A stretch of DNA of 64,000 nucleotides from Plantago elongata (Eukaryota > Streptophyta > Magnoliopsida > Lamiales > Plantaginaceae): assembly GCA_036897095.1 (NCBI GenBank), contig JAYMSP010000018.1, positions 1 to 64,000 of the forward strand. Reading direction: 5' to 3'. Shown in pieces: positions 12,302 through 23,392 of this stretch. Both the position numbers and the translations under genes were made by a program. The number at the start of each line of letters is the position of its first letter. Position 1 is the first letter of the stretch. The notes below the pieces were generated by a model. That model had not been told where the DNA came from. It was given only the letters and a program-made list of their open reading frames with translations, and did not search any database.

Positions 12302-15148
12302 TATTATACAAATGAACATATTATCATCTTTATACATTTCTATGATACTAATAAATTAGAAACGTGTATTTATATTTAAGGCTATCTGTTCAACATAACG
12401 TGAAATGAGTATGTATTAAGTAATTCAACGTTTGATTTACTCAATAAAAGGTTATATTGATTCTGAAAAATGCTAGTGAAGGTGAATCAGTTGTTCCTCC
12501 TTACAATAGGTTAAGTAGGAGATGCCAAGCACATATATCTTTATTATGAGATTTGTTTGATTTTCTATTCAAGTTTGAGAATTTAGGGAAATAATTGGTT
12601 TAAGAGTCAAAGCGTTGCACATGCTTTGTTACACATTAATCCTGAAGGTCATTATCTAAACATCAGCTGGAATATATTCTTATCTTCTATTTTGCCTAAA
12701 CATCAAAGAGGTTAGACAAAATCACGAAACTCATATACTGTACTTCCTTCGGTCTACATTTTTTATCATTTCCTTTTCTTTTCCATCTAAAATTATAAAT
12801 CGATATTAATGTATGAAATTCTTTTGGAATAAAAGTATGCATAAAGAATTTCATAATTTAATAACAAATAGTAATATTTTCCTTCGTTCTTTTTTATTTC
12901 CCCCCACCAAATGAATCCTAATAATTGCAAAAAAAGGAGAACAACTTTTACTACTTAGAAGACTAGAATAATGAAATTATGATGGGAGAATGGATATACT
13001 ACTTAGTACTTACTTCATAATCGAGATCACCTGAAACGTGAACGAGAACGAAAGCACATGCAAGCAAGAGCGTAAATCGAAAAGCGTCAAAACTTAAAAA
13101 AATGTGAAGACGCTAGTGACTTGAAGCGCGTTGCAGTAATTATATAAAACACATTCTATTTATACTAAATAGTTAATACGTTTTAAATATCTATTTTAAA
13201 TTAAAAATAATATATAACATAGAAATTCTACGTGCATGATTTCATAGAGGAAATTTTTTTTACATGTATATAAGTTTAAATTGTTACTCTGCAGTTTAAA
13301 AGAATTATGAATAAAAATTAAATAAGAGATATAAATTGAGCTAAAAGCGTGGTACAAATTAAAATCATCAAACGATATGAACCACGAGTGACAGTGGTTT
13401 AGAAGATTTAAGGTAATCTAGTTCATAATGATGTTTATGTCTGATCTTGCGTACTGATCAGTGATCATGATACAATCATGAACATACATAATTACTGGAG
13501 TAGTTGTTTAATAGTCATTAGAAATTTCAACGATACAATACACGTATCAGACCGAGGTGGAAGAGTACCAAGATGAATGGATTGGACGTTTCTAAATAAA
13601 ATTAAAATGATTTTGAAAACGTTGCTTTTTATAATTAAAAAATACTTTTCGGTTGTTTAGGGCACATTAAAATCAACAGAATTTAGATTATATTATCTTT
13701 AATATTTATTCTATGTATTGAATTGAATTAAAAAAAAATTTATTTTAATCGTATATCAAACAATCTATAATATTTAAACTTTTATTCTCTTTAATTATAA
13801 TTTTTTAAATTGAACTGAACTGAATTGTATTATAAAATATGACAAATTAAAGTTGAACAGAAATAAATAAAATTGAACTGGACCGAAGAAGTTTCCGTCG
13901 AATAAAACATAACTTTAATCTCTTATTAATATGACTAGTTAGAAATGTTTATCGTTAACTACTTTTATAACTATAAATATTTAGCGATTCCCCCTTAATA
14001 TATCGGTGTCACCGGCTCAGATCGATGCATCATGATTCATGCATGATACTTACCTCAAACTCAAATGTGTAATTACTAATTATCTATAATTCTTTATCAT
14101 CCTCTAGATCTGTACGAAAACTTTTTTCCATGCCGACAGAGATTTGGCAAACAAATTGAAACCAGGATGCATAAAAGGTGAAGAAAAAGATAATAATTAA
14201 GAGAAGCAAAAATTAAGACATGCAATAATGACTAGTTGTCGACATATGTTGCGCCATAGAAAAAAGGACCTATACGTGTGTATATAGTTATCTTTAACTT
14301 AATGTATGCCGGAAAATACCCCTCTTCCCATTTCGTTAATATTAAAATAATTTAATTTTATATGTTTTTTAGAGAAAAATATATAATATGTGGTTAAAAA
14401 ATGAGTTTAAAATATAAAAGTATATGCAGGTCCAATAATATGTTGTTAAAAATGAATTATATTGTAAAGTTATTTTTATAAATAAAAAGTTATGTTAGTT
14501 TAATAAAATAATAAATATGAAAAATTGTTTTAATTGTAGCGGGATGAATTAAGTATATCTCAACCCCACCGAACAGTGATTTCTTGGCTTATTTGCTTGA
14601 ATGAATATAAACAGGAACAGGACACGCTTTGTTGTATGCTTCTTCCTCTACTCATTTTCATGGCCCCTGTACCCCCCAACCAGTAGGATATTTTTGAATT
14701 TCGATTAATTGTGGATCATCATCAAACACTCCATCAGACAGACTAACCAACTGTTTACTAGGCCATCTAAATGGAACGGGTCCCTAATGCAACAATGGAG
14801 TGGCTATTAACATTCCTATAAGCTGGACAACAATAATCGAACAAATAATGGATAAGACCTTAAATTCAAATACAAAAAATGTTTTTATGTGTTTCGGTAA
14901 TGGTTATGTCCACGGATCAAGCAATAATCTTTATCGATAATTAAATTACAACCACACGATATCGATCACAATAACAATTAATCTCATAGAAAAGATAATA
15001 TATATCAACTTAATGTGATATTCTCCAATCCATCCCAATATTCTAATTGATCGATCACTCGCGTAGAAGAATATATTTGAACGAATCTTGCACCACATGA
15101 ATTTGAACTCATGAATTAATCGGCACTCTATATAAGTAACATGAGTAA
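12302..15148. other. AT-rich intergenic DNA
   Basis: No gene is seen. A stretch at 13780-13880 carries TATTCTCTTTAATT and GAACTGAACTGAATT, relating it to the small element at 41672. CTTCCTTCGGTC at 12750 may be a lone Stowaway end. Confidence 0.45.
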
Positions 15149-15149
15149 T

Positions 15150-15262
15150 ACTTTTTTTAAATGATTAAAGGGTGACTCGAACTCCCGACGTGATCAAATT
15201 TTGTGACAAGAAATATTACCTTAGACTTAGACTATATGGCTACAAAGTGGTCACCACAACTA
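15150..15262 (-). repeat. tRNA-derived SINE remnant
   Basis: On the minus strand it reads GGAGTTCGAGTCACCCTTTA then ATCATTTAAAAAAAG, the same B-box-to-tail sequence as the fragment at 120-235. The A-box region is decayed. Confidence 0.55.
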
Positions 15263-16640
15263 TGTTTTGTTGCTTAACGGACGGTGACACGAGTTTCGTC
15301 GTATTTACTACAATTTTTAATTTGTTTTATCAACAATGCATACATACGTGCAAAATTGCATAATGTATGTCATTCCAATTCTATATAACAGTGACCTTGC
15401 ATAGTGTATACTCATTTCGTCCAATGCCAATTCTCCATTTTAATATTATATATATATTTCGTTTCAATTGTTCACTTTTATTTCTTTTTCACTTTCATAA
15501 AAATTCTTTGTATATATACATAATGAATTATAAATATGTAATATTTGTAGTTAAACTTTGAATGCATTACCTTCTACTTCCACCGCGATTATGGTATTTT
15601 AAGGAATTGCCGAATTGACCATTATGCATTCATATTCTTCAAAAAAACATCTACAAAAGTGACGAATATGCATATGTTATGTTTTCAATACAGTATGACT
15701 TTGAATATAAAAGCATTGCAGTAGACTCAAAATAATAAAGGAAGTAGTATAGAGTAAATATTTTGTGAGGCCCAATAGAACCGGACTGCTACTGCTATCA
15801 CTACTGTTAGAGCGGGCCAAGGAACAGCTTCAGTTCTTCGTACTGATTGGCAAGAAAATGGACTGGTGAGGTCTAAAGTTGTCAAGTCCAACGGTGTAGT
15901 TGAAAAAGATATTGAAGAATATGTTGAGTCTTAAAATGGCAAAAACATTTAGCAGCGATTGATTGAATGATAACTTAGCTAGCCGGTACCACTTTGAATT
16001 TTGATTCATCACTTTCATTGGTACTGGGTAATACTTTTGGAGCAGCATTGCCTACAAATCATATGTACTCTCTTCTCATTAAGCCTTACTAAATTCATCA
16101 TTCTGATTCCTGCACATGCCATCACCCTTCCAATTGTCACTATAACTTCCCACCATAAATAGCTCAAAGAAAAACAACAAATGGAAATACATTAATTTAT
16201 ATATGATTATGTTTATCATTAATTTTCAGTGGTAAACATATAACTTTTTAAATAAATTAAAAATTAATTTGTTGAAAAGAAAATAAATTGTCAACTAGAT
16301 TTTCAGCTAGTTTTGCTACACAGATTATATATCTTAAATTTTAAGTTCATCTTGTTAAATGACACACATTTGAATGCGGAATGATTCATCCCGTACAGAT
16401 TGGTTCGGTCTTATGAATTGATAGATATATTCCTGGTCTGGTCTGGGATCAGATAATGGATCCATGAATTACATGTGTGGGTTAAAAACGATTCAATATT
16501 CATTTGTAAAAGATTAAAAATATATGGGCTCTTATAGGGTTAGATAAGGTTGTACTTAATCTAATATTAAATTCATTGTACTTTCAATCTCAACCGTTGA
16601 AATTAGTATAATTCAATCAAGACCATCAATTCAAATACAA
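15263..16640. other. AT-rich intergenic DNA
   Basis: No gene recognised. Short ORFs here lack codon structure or family similarity. Confidence 0.5.
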
Positions 16641-16794
16641 CTCTATACCACTAATCATATGGACCAGACCGGATAAACCAACCCATATCGAGTGTAAGCA
16701 CATATGATCAAACCAGTCAAACCATTGAATCCAAGCCATAATCAAACCGGTCCGATTTTGATTATATATAAATTGGAATAAATTTGAGATTTGT

Positions 16795-16852
16795 GAGATT
16801 TGAACTCAAGACCTCTTAGTTCAATAAGGAAGGTTTAACCAACTAGACTAAT
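16795..16852 (-). repeat. tRNA-derived SINE-like segment in palindrome arm 1
   Basis: The minus strand reads TCTAGTTGGTTAAAC (A-box-like) and, 25 bp on, CTTGAGTTCAAATCTCAC (B-box-like). The mirror copy in arm 2 lies near 18670-18735. Confidence 0.5.
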
Positions 16853-17226
16853 AATAAATTTAGTACTTAATTGTAATGTGTAATTAATATTCATGGTTCT
16901 TACTTTTTACTACCTTTGTGGTTGTTATCGTTAACATATTTTTTTACATTCACAACCTCTTTTTTAAAATAATGTACATTCTAATACTTTAAGTGATAAT
17001 TTTAAATAAATGAATATTTACATGTGATTTGATTCAATATGGTTGTACAATACGTACTCATCTAATTCAAATCTTACAAAATTGAATGAGATGAGAATTG
17101 TGTAAATATACTAGGTTTAGTCAAATAATTATTAAATTATATAAATTAAAATTTTCTTAGAATTGTTATTTAAAAAACCTAAGTAATTATTAAAATTATT
17201 ATTAATTAGATAATTAGTAGTTATTA

Positions 17227-17437
17227 CTCCATCCCTCTCAATTTCATCTTCACACTTTCATGTTAATCTTTCACAACTTCATACCTATCTCTCCTAGCTT
17301 ATATATAATATATCTCATATTTTTATTTACTATTTATCATACGTTATTCGTCCTATTTTTTACTTTATCACCATCTCTACTTTTATCTTACATCTTATGT
17401 CTTGATCCGCGGGAAGATGAAATCGAGACAGAAACAG
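17227..17437. mobile_element. Stowaway-like MITE in palindrome arm 1, 211 bp
   Basis: TA-flanked. The left end CTCCATCCCTCTCAATTTCA pairs with the reverse complement of the right end, CTGTTTCTGTCTCGATTTCA, and both continue into TCTTC. The interior has CTACTTTATC words, then GATCCGCGGGAAGATG. Confidence 0.65.
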
Positions 17438-18020
17438 TATTATTTATAATAATGTACTTGTGTTTATAAAGCAGTTATTGAGCCTTCGCCAAATTTAATT
17501 TAATATTTATATTAACTAAAAGCAACTTATCTAAAAGTAGTTACTCTTTCTCATGTGTGAGTAATTTGATCTCTTGTTGATTAACGTTCGCACTATATTA
17601 ACTAAACCAATAAATTAGCCTCTGAAGGCTACGAACCAATTCATGGTCAATTTATATAAGTCATGACTTGGTTGATTGGTTAAACCCTATTAACAGGCTG
17701 ATTCAATATAAATAAGTCGACACTTGATTGATACTAGCCAACTCATCTTACATGTACACTTTAGAGACGGACTAGCTAACTCTTTTTATTCAATCAATTT
17801 ATGACTCGTTAATGTACCATGGATTGATCCATAATCTTGGTGGGCTAGTTTGTCGATTTAATTGATAAAGAGTGTATCTTGACCAAAAACGAGATCAAAG
17901 TACGCATACATGGGAACGAGCAATTACTTCTTAGATAAGTTGCTTTAAGATAAAATAAACATTGAAATTTAATTTGGTGAACTACTAAATGATGACCCAA
18001 GTACACGTTCATGAATTATA

Positions 18021-18234
18021 CCAAGTTCGTATCGGTTTCATCTTTCCGTGGGTCCGGACACAAGATATAAGATAAAAGTGTATAAAGTATGAGAGATGGT
18101 GATAAAGTAGAAAAGAGAGTGAATAAAATAAGATAGATAAGGGTCTCTATAGATAATGTATAAAGTAGGAGATATATTGTATGAGGTTGGGACGAAAAGT
18201 GAATTACATGAAGATGAAACTGGGATGGCAGGAG
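18021..18234. mobile_element. Stowaway-like MITE in palindrome arm 2, 214 bp
   Basis: The counterpart of the arm 1 MITE, in the opposite orientation and TA-flanked. Ends read CGTATCGGTTTCATCTTTCC and, at the other side, AAGATGAAACTGGGATGGCA. Confidence 0.65.
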
Positions 18235-18669
18235 TAATAATTAGTAATCATCTAATAATTAATAACAATTTTAAGAATTAATTCCTTATGTTTTAAAACA
18301 ATTTTATGAACTAAGATCCTAAGAAAATTTAATTTATAAAGTTAAATAATTATTTGACTAAATCTAATATATTTACACAATTTGTGATTAATAACGAACA
18401 TTAGTAATGTTATTACTAACGTTATGTTGATGATATTCTCATTTAATTCAATTTTGTAAGATTAGAAATAGATTAGTATGTAAAATTATATTGAATCACA
18501 TTATATGTAAATATGCATTTATTTAAAATTATTATGTATAAAATATTAGAATGTATATTATTTTTAAAAATAGGTTGTGAATGTAAAAAGATTATGTTGA
18601 CGATAACAACAACAAAGGTAGTGAAAATCATGAATATTAATTACACATTAATTAAATACTAAATTAATT

Positions 18670-18735
18670 ATTAGCCTAGTTTGTTAATTCTTTCTTATTC
18701 AACCAAGAGATCTTAGGTTCAAACCTCACAAATTC
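18670..18735 (+). repeat. tRNA-derived SINE-like segment in palindrome arm 2
   Basis: It reads GCCTAGTTTGTTAATTC then CTTAGGTTCAAACCTCAC, the counterpart of the arm 1 segment. Its presence at the same place in both arms shows the insertion is older than the inverted duplication. Confidence 0.5.
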
Positions 18736-18874
18736 TGTTCAATTTTATATAATCAAAATCGGACCGATTTGATTATGGCTTGAATTTAATGGTTCAAACG
18801 ATTTAATTATTTGGGCCCAAACTCGATATGGACAGGTTCTCTAGATCCGGTTCATACTGTCATATTAAATCGTT

Positions 18875-19390
18875 TTGAGTTCACTAATTTAGCTGTGGTG
18901 AATAACTAATGGGCCATAAGAAATTGAGTCCTATGTTCAAAGATGGGACTTTGCACAGGTGCACAAGATCTCACAAAGAGTCCAAGGCCTCCAGAAACTC
19001 AGCCCGTCAAATTGATGGATTGTATTTGATCCGTATCAATTCGCTACGTATACTATTCGTAATCGAACCCATTATGAATCCGTAACATGCAATCTGGACC
19101 GGATATGGTTTCACCTCAAAACCGTGGCATCGAATCAAATCCAAAGACAAAATGACTGCCTTGAATTTTATATAGAAAAAACTATCAGTTAACTAATAAG
19201 CTAGTTTATCACGTATCAATTAATTAATCAGTGCTCAAGTCAAATGGTAGATTCAACATAGATTTAAATAAAACGTATATAATAATGGAAAAACTTGTGA
19301 AATTTGCTGAGTATATATTACTGACCAATATATGAAAATTAAGCAACATGACGAGTATATATATACCCATGGCCTGAGAAGAGGTGAACA
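18875..19390. other. Intergenic DNA between the palindrome and the thionin-like gene
   Basis: No gene recognised. The sequence is less AT-rich near 18960-19140, without a recognisable reading frame. Confidence 0.45.
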
Positions 19391-19392
19391 AT

Positions 19393-19665
19393 TCACGGAT
19401 TATTGTTGTCTTGATTTCCTCCAGTATGCGCCTTTGTTTCCTCTCCACAATCAGGAAGCATGCAAGAATTGGATGGATTCTTGTGGGTACACTTAGAGAG
19501 GCATTTAATGATACAATATGTTACTTCATGACTCGCTGCCACACAAGACTCGTAGCAACCCATATAGCACTTACGAAAAGATGCTGATGTTTGGCCAACA
19601 TATAATAATAAGATCATCAATATCACAATTAGAGCTATACTTTTCTTCATTTTTCGATTTTTCAA
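19393..19665 (-). CDS. Thionin-like secreted cysteine-rich peptide, 90 aa
   Basis: A 90-aa ORF with a basic start (MKNRKMKKS), a hydrophobic core (IALIVILMILLLYVG) and a likely cleavage near QTSAS, so it should be secreted. The mature part has eight cysteines spaced C-x3-C-x3-C-x9-C-x3-C-x3-C-x8-C-x4-C. The first six match the pattern of plant thionin-like proteins (CY..C...C / C..KCL..C). Family members are small apoplastic peptides, often linked to defence or reproduction; the function here is inferred. An unusual hydrophilic, Asn/Gly-rich tail follows the last Cys. A downstream Met at residue 6 is an alternative start that keeps the signal peptide. A TATA-like box lies 61 bp upstream and a 66-bp tandem duplication lies further upstream. 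No intron is needed. Confidence 0.75.
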   Translation of the reverse strand: MKNRKMKKSIALIVILMILLLYVGQTSASFRKCYMGCYESCVAASHEVTYCIIKCLSKCTHKNPSNSCMLPDCGEETKAHTGGNQDNNNP

Positions 19666-19725
19666 TGATAATTGCCAACCTAATTGCTACTTTTGTGCTC
19701 TTCAGATTTCGATAGGAATGGCTCA

Positions 19726-19733
19726 TACTTATA
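19726..19733 (-). promoter_or_regulatory. TATA-like box of the thionin-like gene
   Basis: On the minus strand the sequence reads TATAAGTA, 61 bp upstream of the start codon at 19665. Transcription would start around 19700, leaving a leader of about 30 nt. Based on position and sequence only. Confidence 0.4.
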
Positions 19734-19800
19734 GCTTCTTCATAATACAAATAAAATTGCTCATTACTTTTGTAATGTTATATGAAATTAATGGTATGAT

Positions 19801-19936
19801 CTTTTATAGTTTTCTTTGTTAGTATTCATCATTTTGGAGATCTTATAATAATACAAATTATATTATCTTTTATAATTTTCTTTGTTAGTATTCATGATTT
19901 TGAAGATCTTATAATAATACAAATTATATTATCTTT
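19801..19936. repeat. 66-bp tandem duplication upstream of the thionin-like gene
   Basis: Two adjacent copies, 19801-19866 and 19867-19932, are nearly identical (about three mismatches), and a short third start follows. The unit contains TTTCTTTGTTAGTATTCAT and is AT-rich. It lies 136-271 bp upstream of the start codon of the minus-strand gene, in its likely promoter. Confidence 0.85.
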
Positions 19937-20163
19937 TATAATATTTCATTAAAGTGTTATGTATCTTGAAAATCTCATAGCAGAATTAATATGACAAACT
20001 GTCAAACTTTTGTAATGTTAGAAGAAAGTGTTATTATGCCTTTAACTATTGATGACATGGGACTTAATTAAACACTTGGAGGAAAAATTAAGCTGGATGA
20101 TAGTGTGAGGGAGTCAGGTGTGAATAGTTGAGATATGTAATTAACTACAAATTCAATTAATAT

Positions 20164-20688
20164 ACTCCTTTCATTTCGGTTTCTTCTATACAAAATTATT
20201 AATAAATAAATAAATAAAATAAAATAGGATATAATAAAAAAAGTAAATAAAATAAAAGAAATAATGATAAAATAACAAAAAAATGTTACTCCTTCGGTTC
20301 CATTAATAATGAAATATTTATTCGTTTTCAGCGTACCACCAAAATGAAACAATTTTCTATTGAAAATAACCTTCACATTCATTTTTAACCACATATTATT
20401 CGACTCAAATGTACTCTTTTACTCAATAAATATCTCAAACACATTCTTAAACATGTATAAAGTAGGAGATATAACCACATATTATTCGACCCACGTGTAC
20501 ATTTTTAATCACTATTTTATCGTAAATTTAAATTGTTTCATTATTAATGGGACGGGGAGTAATAAAGTAGGGGATATAGTGTATAAGGTATGAACGAAAT
20601 TTTTTATTTAAGGAATGATAAGATGAAGTTGAGAAGGGTTAAAACGAAATATGATCAGAGGAAGCTGGGGGGGGGGGAGTAGTTCATT
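20164..20688. mobile_element. Outer Stowaway-like MITE, split by a second MITE
   Basis: The left end TACTCCTTTCATTTCGG and the reverse complement of the right end, TACTCC (with extra C), then CAGCTTCCTCTGATC, form a weak TIR pair. The two halves (about 20164-20286 and 20562-20688) surround the intact inner element at 20289-20559. Confidence 0.5.
20289..20559. mobile_element. Inner Stowaway-type MITE, 271 bp
   Basis: TA-flanked with good TIRs: left CTCCTTCGGTTCCATTAATA, right (reverse complement) CTCCCCGTCCCATTAATAAT. Both continue into TGAAA. AT-rich interior with no coding. Confidence 0.8.
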
Positions 20689-20865
20689 TGTATTAGGGAG
20701 ATATACAATGCACTCAAAATTTCCTATGTTAGAAAACCCAAGCAAACCAAAATCTCATGATATTCAGAAAAGGGAAAGCATTCATTCATCTTGTCATTGC
20801 CGCTGAGGAGCAATCCAATTCCAACTAAAACATCAAAGTTATTACATTAACAAATTAAACATGTC

Positions 20866-22080
20866 TTAAAGATTGGAACAACGTTTGTTCTGAGACAAAA
20901 GCGAAGAACTGAACTTGAGCTGAGAAGTAGCAAGATCAAACTCCAGCAAGTTCTCCTCCAACTGATGCACCCCTATAACTACTGAAGTCATCGGATTCGA
21001 CCCTCCGTCGACGAACGCAAGGCAAGTTGTTCTTTGATCAACCTCGACCACTGCATTGTCTCCTCCAATCCTCCACGAAACACCCGTTTCGGGCATAACC
21101 AAATGAATTTCCGGCACATTCAGCCCAGTAGCATTCCTCGAAATCGAGCTTGCGCTGAAGCATGCCCTGAAAGGTGCCATTGCAGCCACACTTTTGATTC
21201 TCATATATGAGGCAGCCTTTACGAAGGCTCTAGCCAATGGCTTGTAAATCGAGTTGTGCAACGACGTATAGTTCTGCACCGTACTGATCTTGGTACCGCC
21301 TACACCGTTACTATCAATCACGAAATACGAATCCTTGAGTGAAAGAGGTTGTCCTGCGACCGTGATGGATTTGACATTGATGAAATACTCTTCAGATGGA
21401 TTCACAGGCACGTATACACGCGGGTTTCTGATAAGAGCCGTGGTTTTCGATAAAACGTTGGATTTTGCGGACACTAGGCGTCGTCCAATTGCAAGTTTCC
21501 CGACCCCTGACAAGGGAAAGCAGAACGAGAACGTATCAGGTACGTTCTGGCTAAGAGCCACCTGTTGATGAATGGAGATTACGCTCCTCGACAGGCCTAA
21601 CATCCCGGTTGCACCCCTCGCAAGGCCTTGGATGTAATCGTTACCCATGCAAGAGAAGAGAAATTGCGAAACACGTACATTATTATAAGACAAAATGTCT
21701 TCCGCGTATCCTTCGGATACGAAAACATCTTGAAAGGGGTTATAAGGACCCGCGCCGCACGTGTTGTTTGTGCAGCCGGGTCTAGGGGTTAAGTTGCAAC
21801 TTATGCACCCCATACCCTCAGCTTGTTGGCATCTCTGGGACTCACAAGGGACAGGGGCGTAAGTAGTGGATGTGTAGTCATCGCAAGCGAACCATAGTGT
21901 TGGAGACCCAAGGTCGATTACGGCATTGACCATGACTCGGTTGCTGCCCATTTGTAGAGTGGTGTAGAATTGAGACGTTGCGGCATCCTTGCGGACGGGG
22001 AGGATGAGGCCATTCTGAGCATAGGTAGTGGCAATGAGTGTTGCAAGGAGTAGGAAAGAGTAAGGTGAACAAGAAGCCAT
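20866..22080 (-). CDS. Basic 7S globulin / EDGP-like protein (inactive A1 aspartic-protease fold)
   Basis: An intronless 404-aa reading frame from the chosen start. It begins with a clear signal peptide (MASCSPYSFLLLATLIATTYA) and continues with a pepsin-like fold typical of carrot EDGP, soybean basic 7S globulin and wheat xylanase inhibitor TAXI. Family marks seen are ILPVRKDAATSQFYTTL, CNLTPRPGCTNNTCG, ATGMLGLSR and VIGVHQLEENLLEFDLA. The first catalytic triplet, DTG in true proteases, reads DLGS. The second, DSGT, is replaced by SNGVGGTKIST. It should therefore not be a protease but an extracellular binding or inhibitor protein. About a dozen Cys residues suggest disulphides. The ORF is open for 27 more codons upstream, but the start at 22080 is preferred because the signal peptide follows it directly. 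A TATA-like motif lies only 33 bp upstream. Confidence 0.9.
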   Translation of the reverse strand: MASCSPYSFLLLATLIATTYAQNGLILPVRKDAATSQFYTTLQMGSNRVMVNAVIDLGSPTLWFACDDYTSTTYAPVPCESQRCQQAEGMGCISCNLTPRPGCTNNTCGAGPYNPFQDVFVSEGYAEDILSYNNVRVSQFLFSCMGNDYIQGLARGATGMLGLSRSVISIHQQVALSQNVPDTFSFCFPLSGVGKLAIGRRLVSAKSNVLSKTTALIRNPRVYVPVNPSEEYFINVKSITVAGQPLSLKDSYFVIDSNGVGGTKISTVQNYTSLHNSIYKPLARAFVKAASYMRIKSVAAMAPFRACFSASSISRNATGLNVPEIHLVMPETGVSWRIGGDNAVVEVDQRTTCLAFVDGGSNPMTSVVIGVHQLEENLLEFDLATSQLKFSSSLLSQNKRCSNL

Positions 22081-22112
22081 TGATAGGAGTGGAAGTGTGA
22101 TTTGAGAGTGAG

Positions 22113-22120
22113 TATTTAAA
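22113..22120 (-). promoter_or_regulatory. TATA-like element before the basic 7S globulin-like gene
   Basis: The minus strand reads TTTAAATA, 33 bp upstream of the chosen ATG (22080). If functional, transcription would start within about ten bases of the ATG, giving a very short leader, and it would exclude the upstream in-frame ATG at 22161. Confidence 0.3.
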
Positions 22121-22411
22121 GAGATTTTGGTACCCAAATGGATGACTCTTGAACTAGTCAAAAGGAGGTTTTACTAGTGGCTGCTGAAAAATCCATACTA
22201 TACCATTAAAGAATGTTTCTGTCTGGTTGTTTCTAGTGGATCGTTACTTTAGGACGGTTTAGGAAATAATTATAATCGGTCCATTTGACTCGATGAACAG
22301 TAATTTGACCAAAATACACTTCAAATACCCTCATTTCAATTCCATTTCAAACACAATTTCACCAAAATCTATCAAAATACCCATTTAAATTATATACCAA
22401 TCAGCCCTTCG

Positions 22412-22588
22412 TTATCCTGCCTGGCTAGTTGTTTCTTGCACCTAGTGTATGTAAAAACTCGTAGTATTATAATGAACACTTTATTCCCTTCAGCTGTGTA
22501 TTCATTATCCTGCCTGGCTAGTTGTTTATTGCACCCAGTGTATGTAAAAACTCGTAGTATTATAATGAACACTTTATTCCCTTCAGCT
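22412..22588. repeat. 84-bp direct repeat, two copies
   Basis: Copies at 22412-22495 and 22505-22588 differ at two positions and are separated by 9 bp. The unit begins TTATCCTGCCTGGCTAGTTG and ends CCCTTCAGCT. It lies 330-510 bp upstream of the basic 7S globulin-like gene. No gene was recognised in it; it creates mirrored short ORFs on both strands. Confidence 0.9.
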
Positions 22589-22619
22589 TTACACAGGAGC
22601 AACTTGCAGGGCAAAAGTT

Positions 22620-23390
22620 TGTAACAACCATTTTACTTGGACTTATCTCAATTGAATGAGCACGAGATCCATTTGATAAATAAGGTAGTCAATTTTCAGT
22701 CTTTAACGAATCAAACCAGCTAGGTGGTGTTTGTGTAGTGTTTAATGCCTTTTAGGTAGTACCAGAGGTGTAGCAAATGTACACAGAACTGTATTTATTA
22801 TATCTAAGGGTAAAGTTATTTTGGAGGTAATATAAAAATCAAACCACATGTAGTATATACAGTATGTTCCTATCAAAGTTGCATTTTATAAGAAATATAA
22901 TTTTAAGAACACCATATGATATTAGATCTATAATTAAATAAATTATTTAAAAATCGTCTAACGAGTCTCTCCCTAATATCATCCCTCAGGACTTTAAATC
23001 AAATACTACTGTACCAGTCTACTCAATCTCTTACAACTTCCAGCCACCCAACCCCGGTACTACTAATACTTCATTTTTTAGGTTCTAAATCGGGCATTAT
23101 CAGTTCAAACTGCCAATTTGATACTGCTTCCGATTGGCAGTAGTTCAAAACAAGCATTCAGCTCATAGAAAAATTCGCTAGATTTTTTAACTAAACGAAC
23201 CATGCAGACATAGTCCTACCATACAAAAGCTAACAACACCAACAATATGAATTGACAGAACAGAGGTACACTATCCGAGAGGCCAAATAATCTCTCCCCA
23301 ATCAAAACTGTCCCCAGCGGAACTCTTATTTCCCCCCATATTTGTCCCAAGTATGTGTTTCTAATTTCTTTCGTAGCTCAGTAGTATTTT
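22620..23390. other. Intergenic spacer between the basic 7S globulin-like and eIF2 gamma genes
   Basis: The part next to 23393 is the likely eIF2 gamma 3' UTR. No other gene or repeat recognised. Confidence 0.5.
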
Positions 23391-23392
23391 AC

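Larger units (their letters stand above)
16650..18870. repeat. Large imperfect palindrome (inverted repeat arms about 1.05 kb)
   Basis: Arm 1 (about 16650-17685) is the reverse complement of arm 2 (about 17780-18870), with about 95 bp between. Matching landmarks in order are CCCATATCGAGT, CATAATCAAACCGGTCCGAT, a tRNA-like SINE, TGTAATTAATATTCATG, TTACATTCACAACCT, TTTAGTCAAATAATTATT, a Stowaway-like MITE and AAGCAACTTATCTAA. Divergence is roughly 15-20 percent with small indels, so the duplication is old. The outer ends are approximate, and no terminal TIR or target duplication was found. Confidence 0.85.

Noticed and set aside
22081-22161. 27-residue N-terminal extension of the basic 7S globulin-like protein
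   Set aside because: It would bury the signal peptide inside the chain and starts upstream of the only TATA-like motif.
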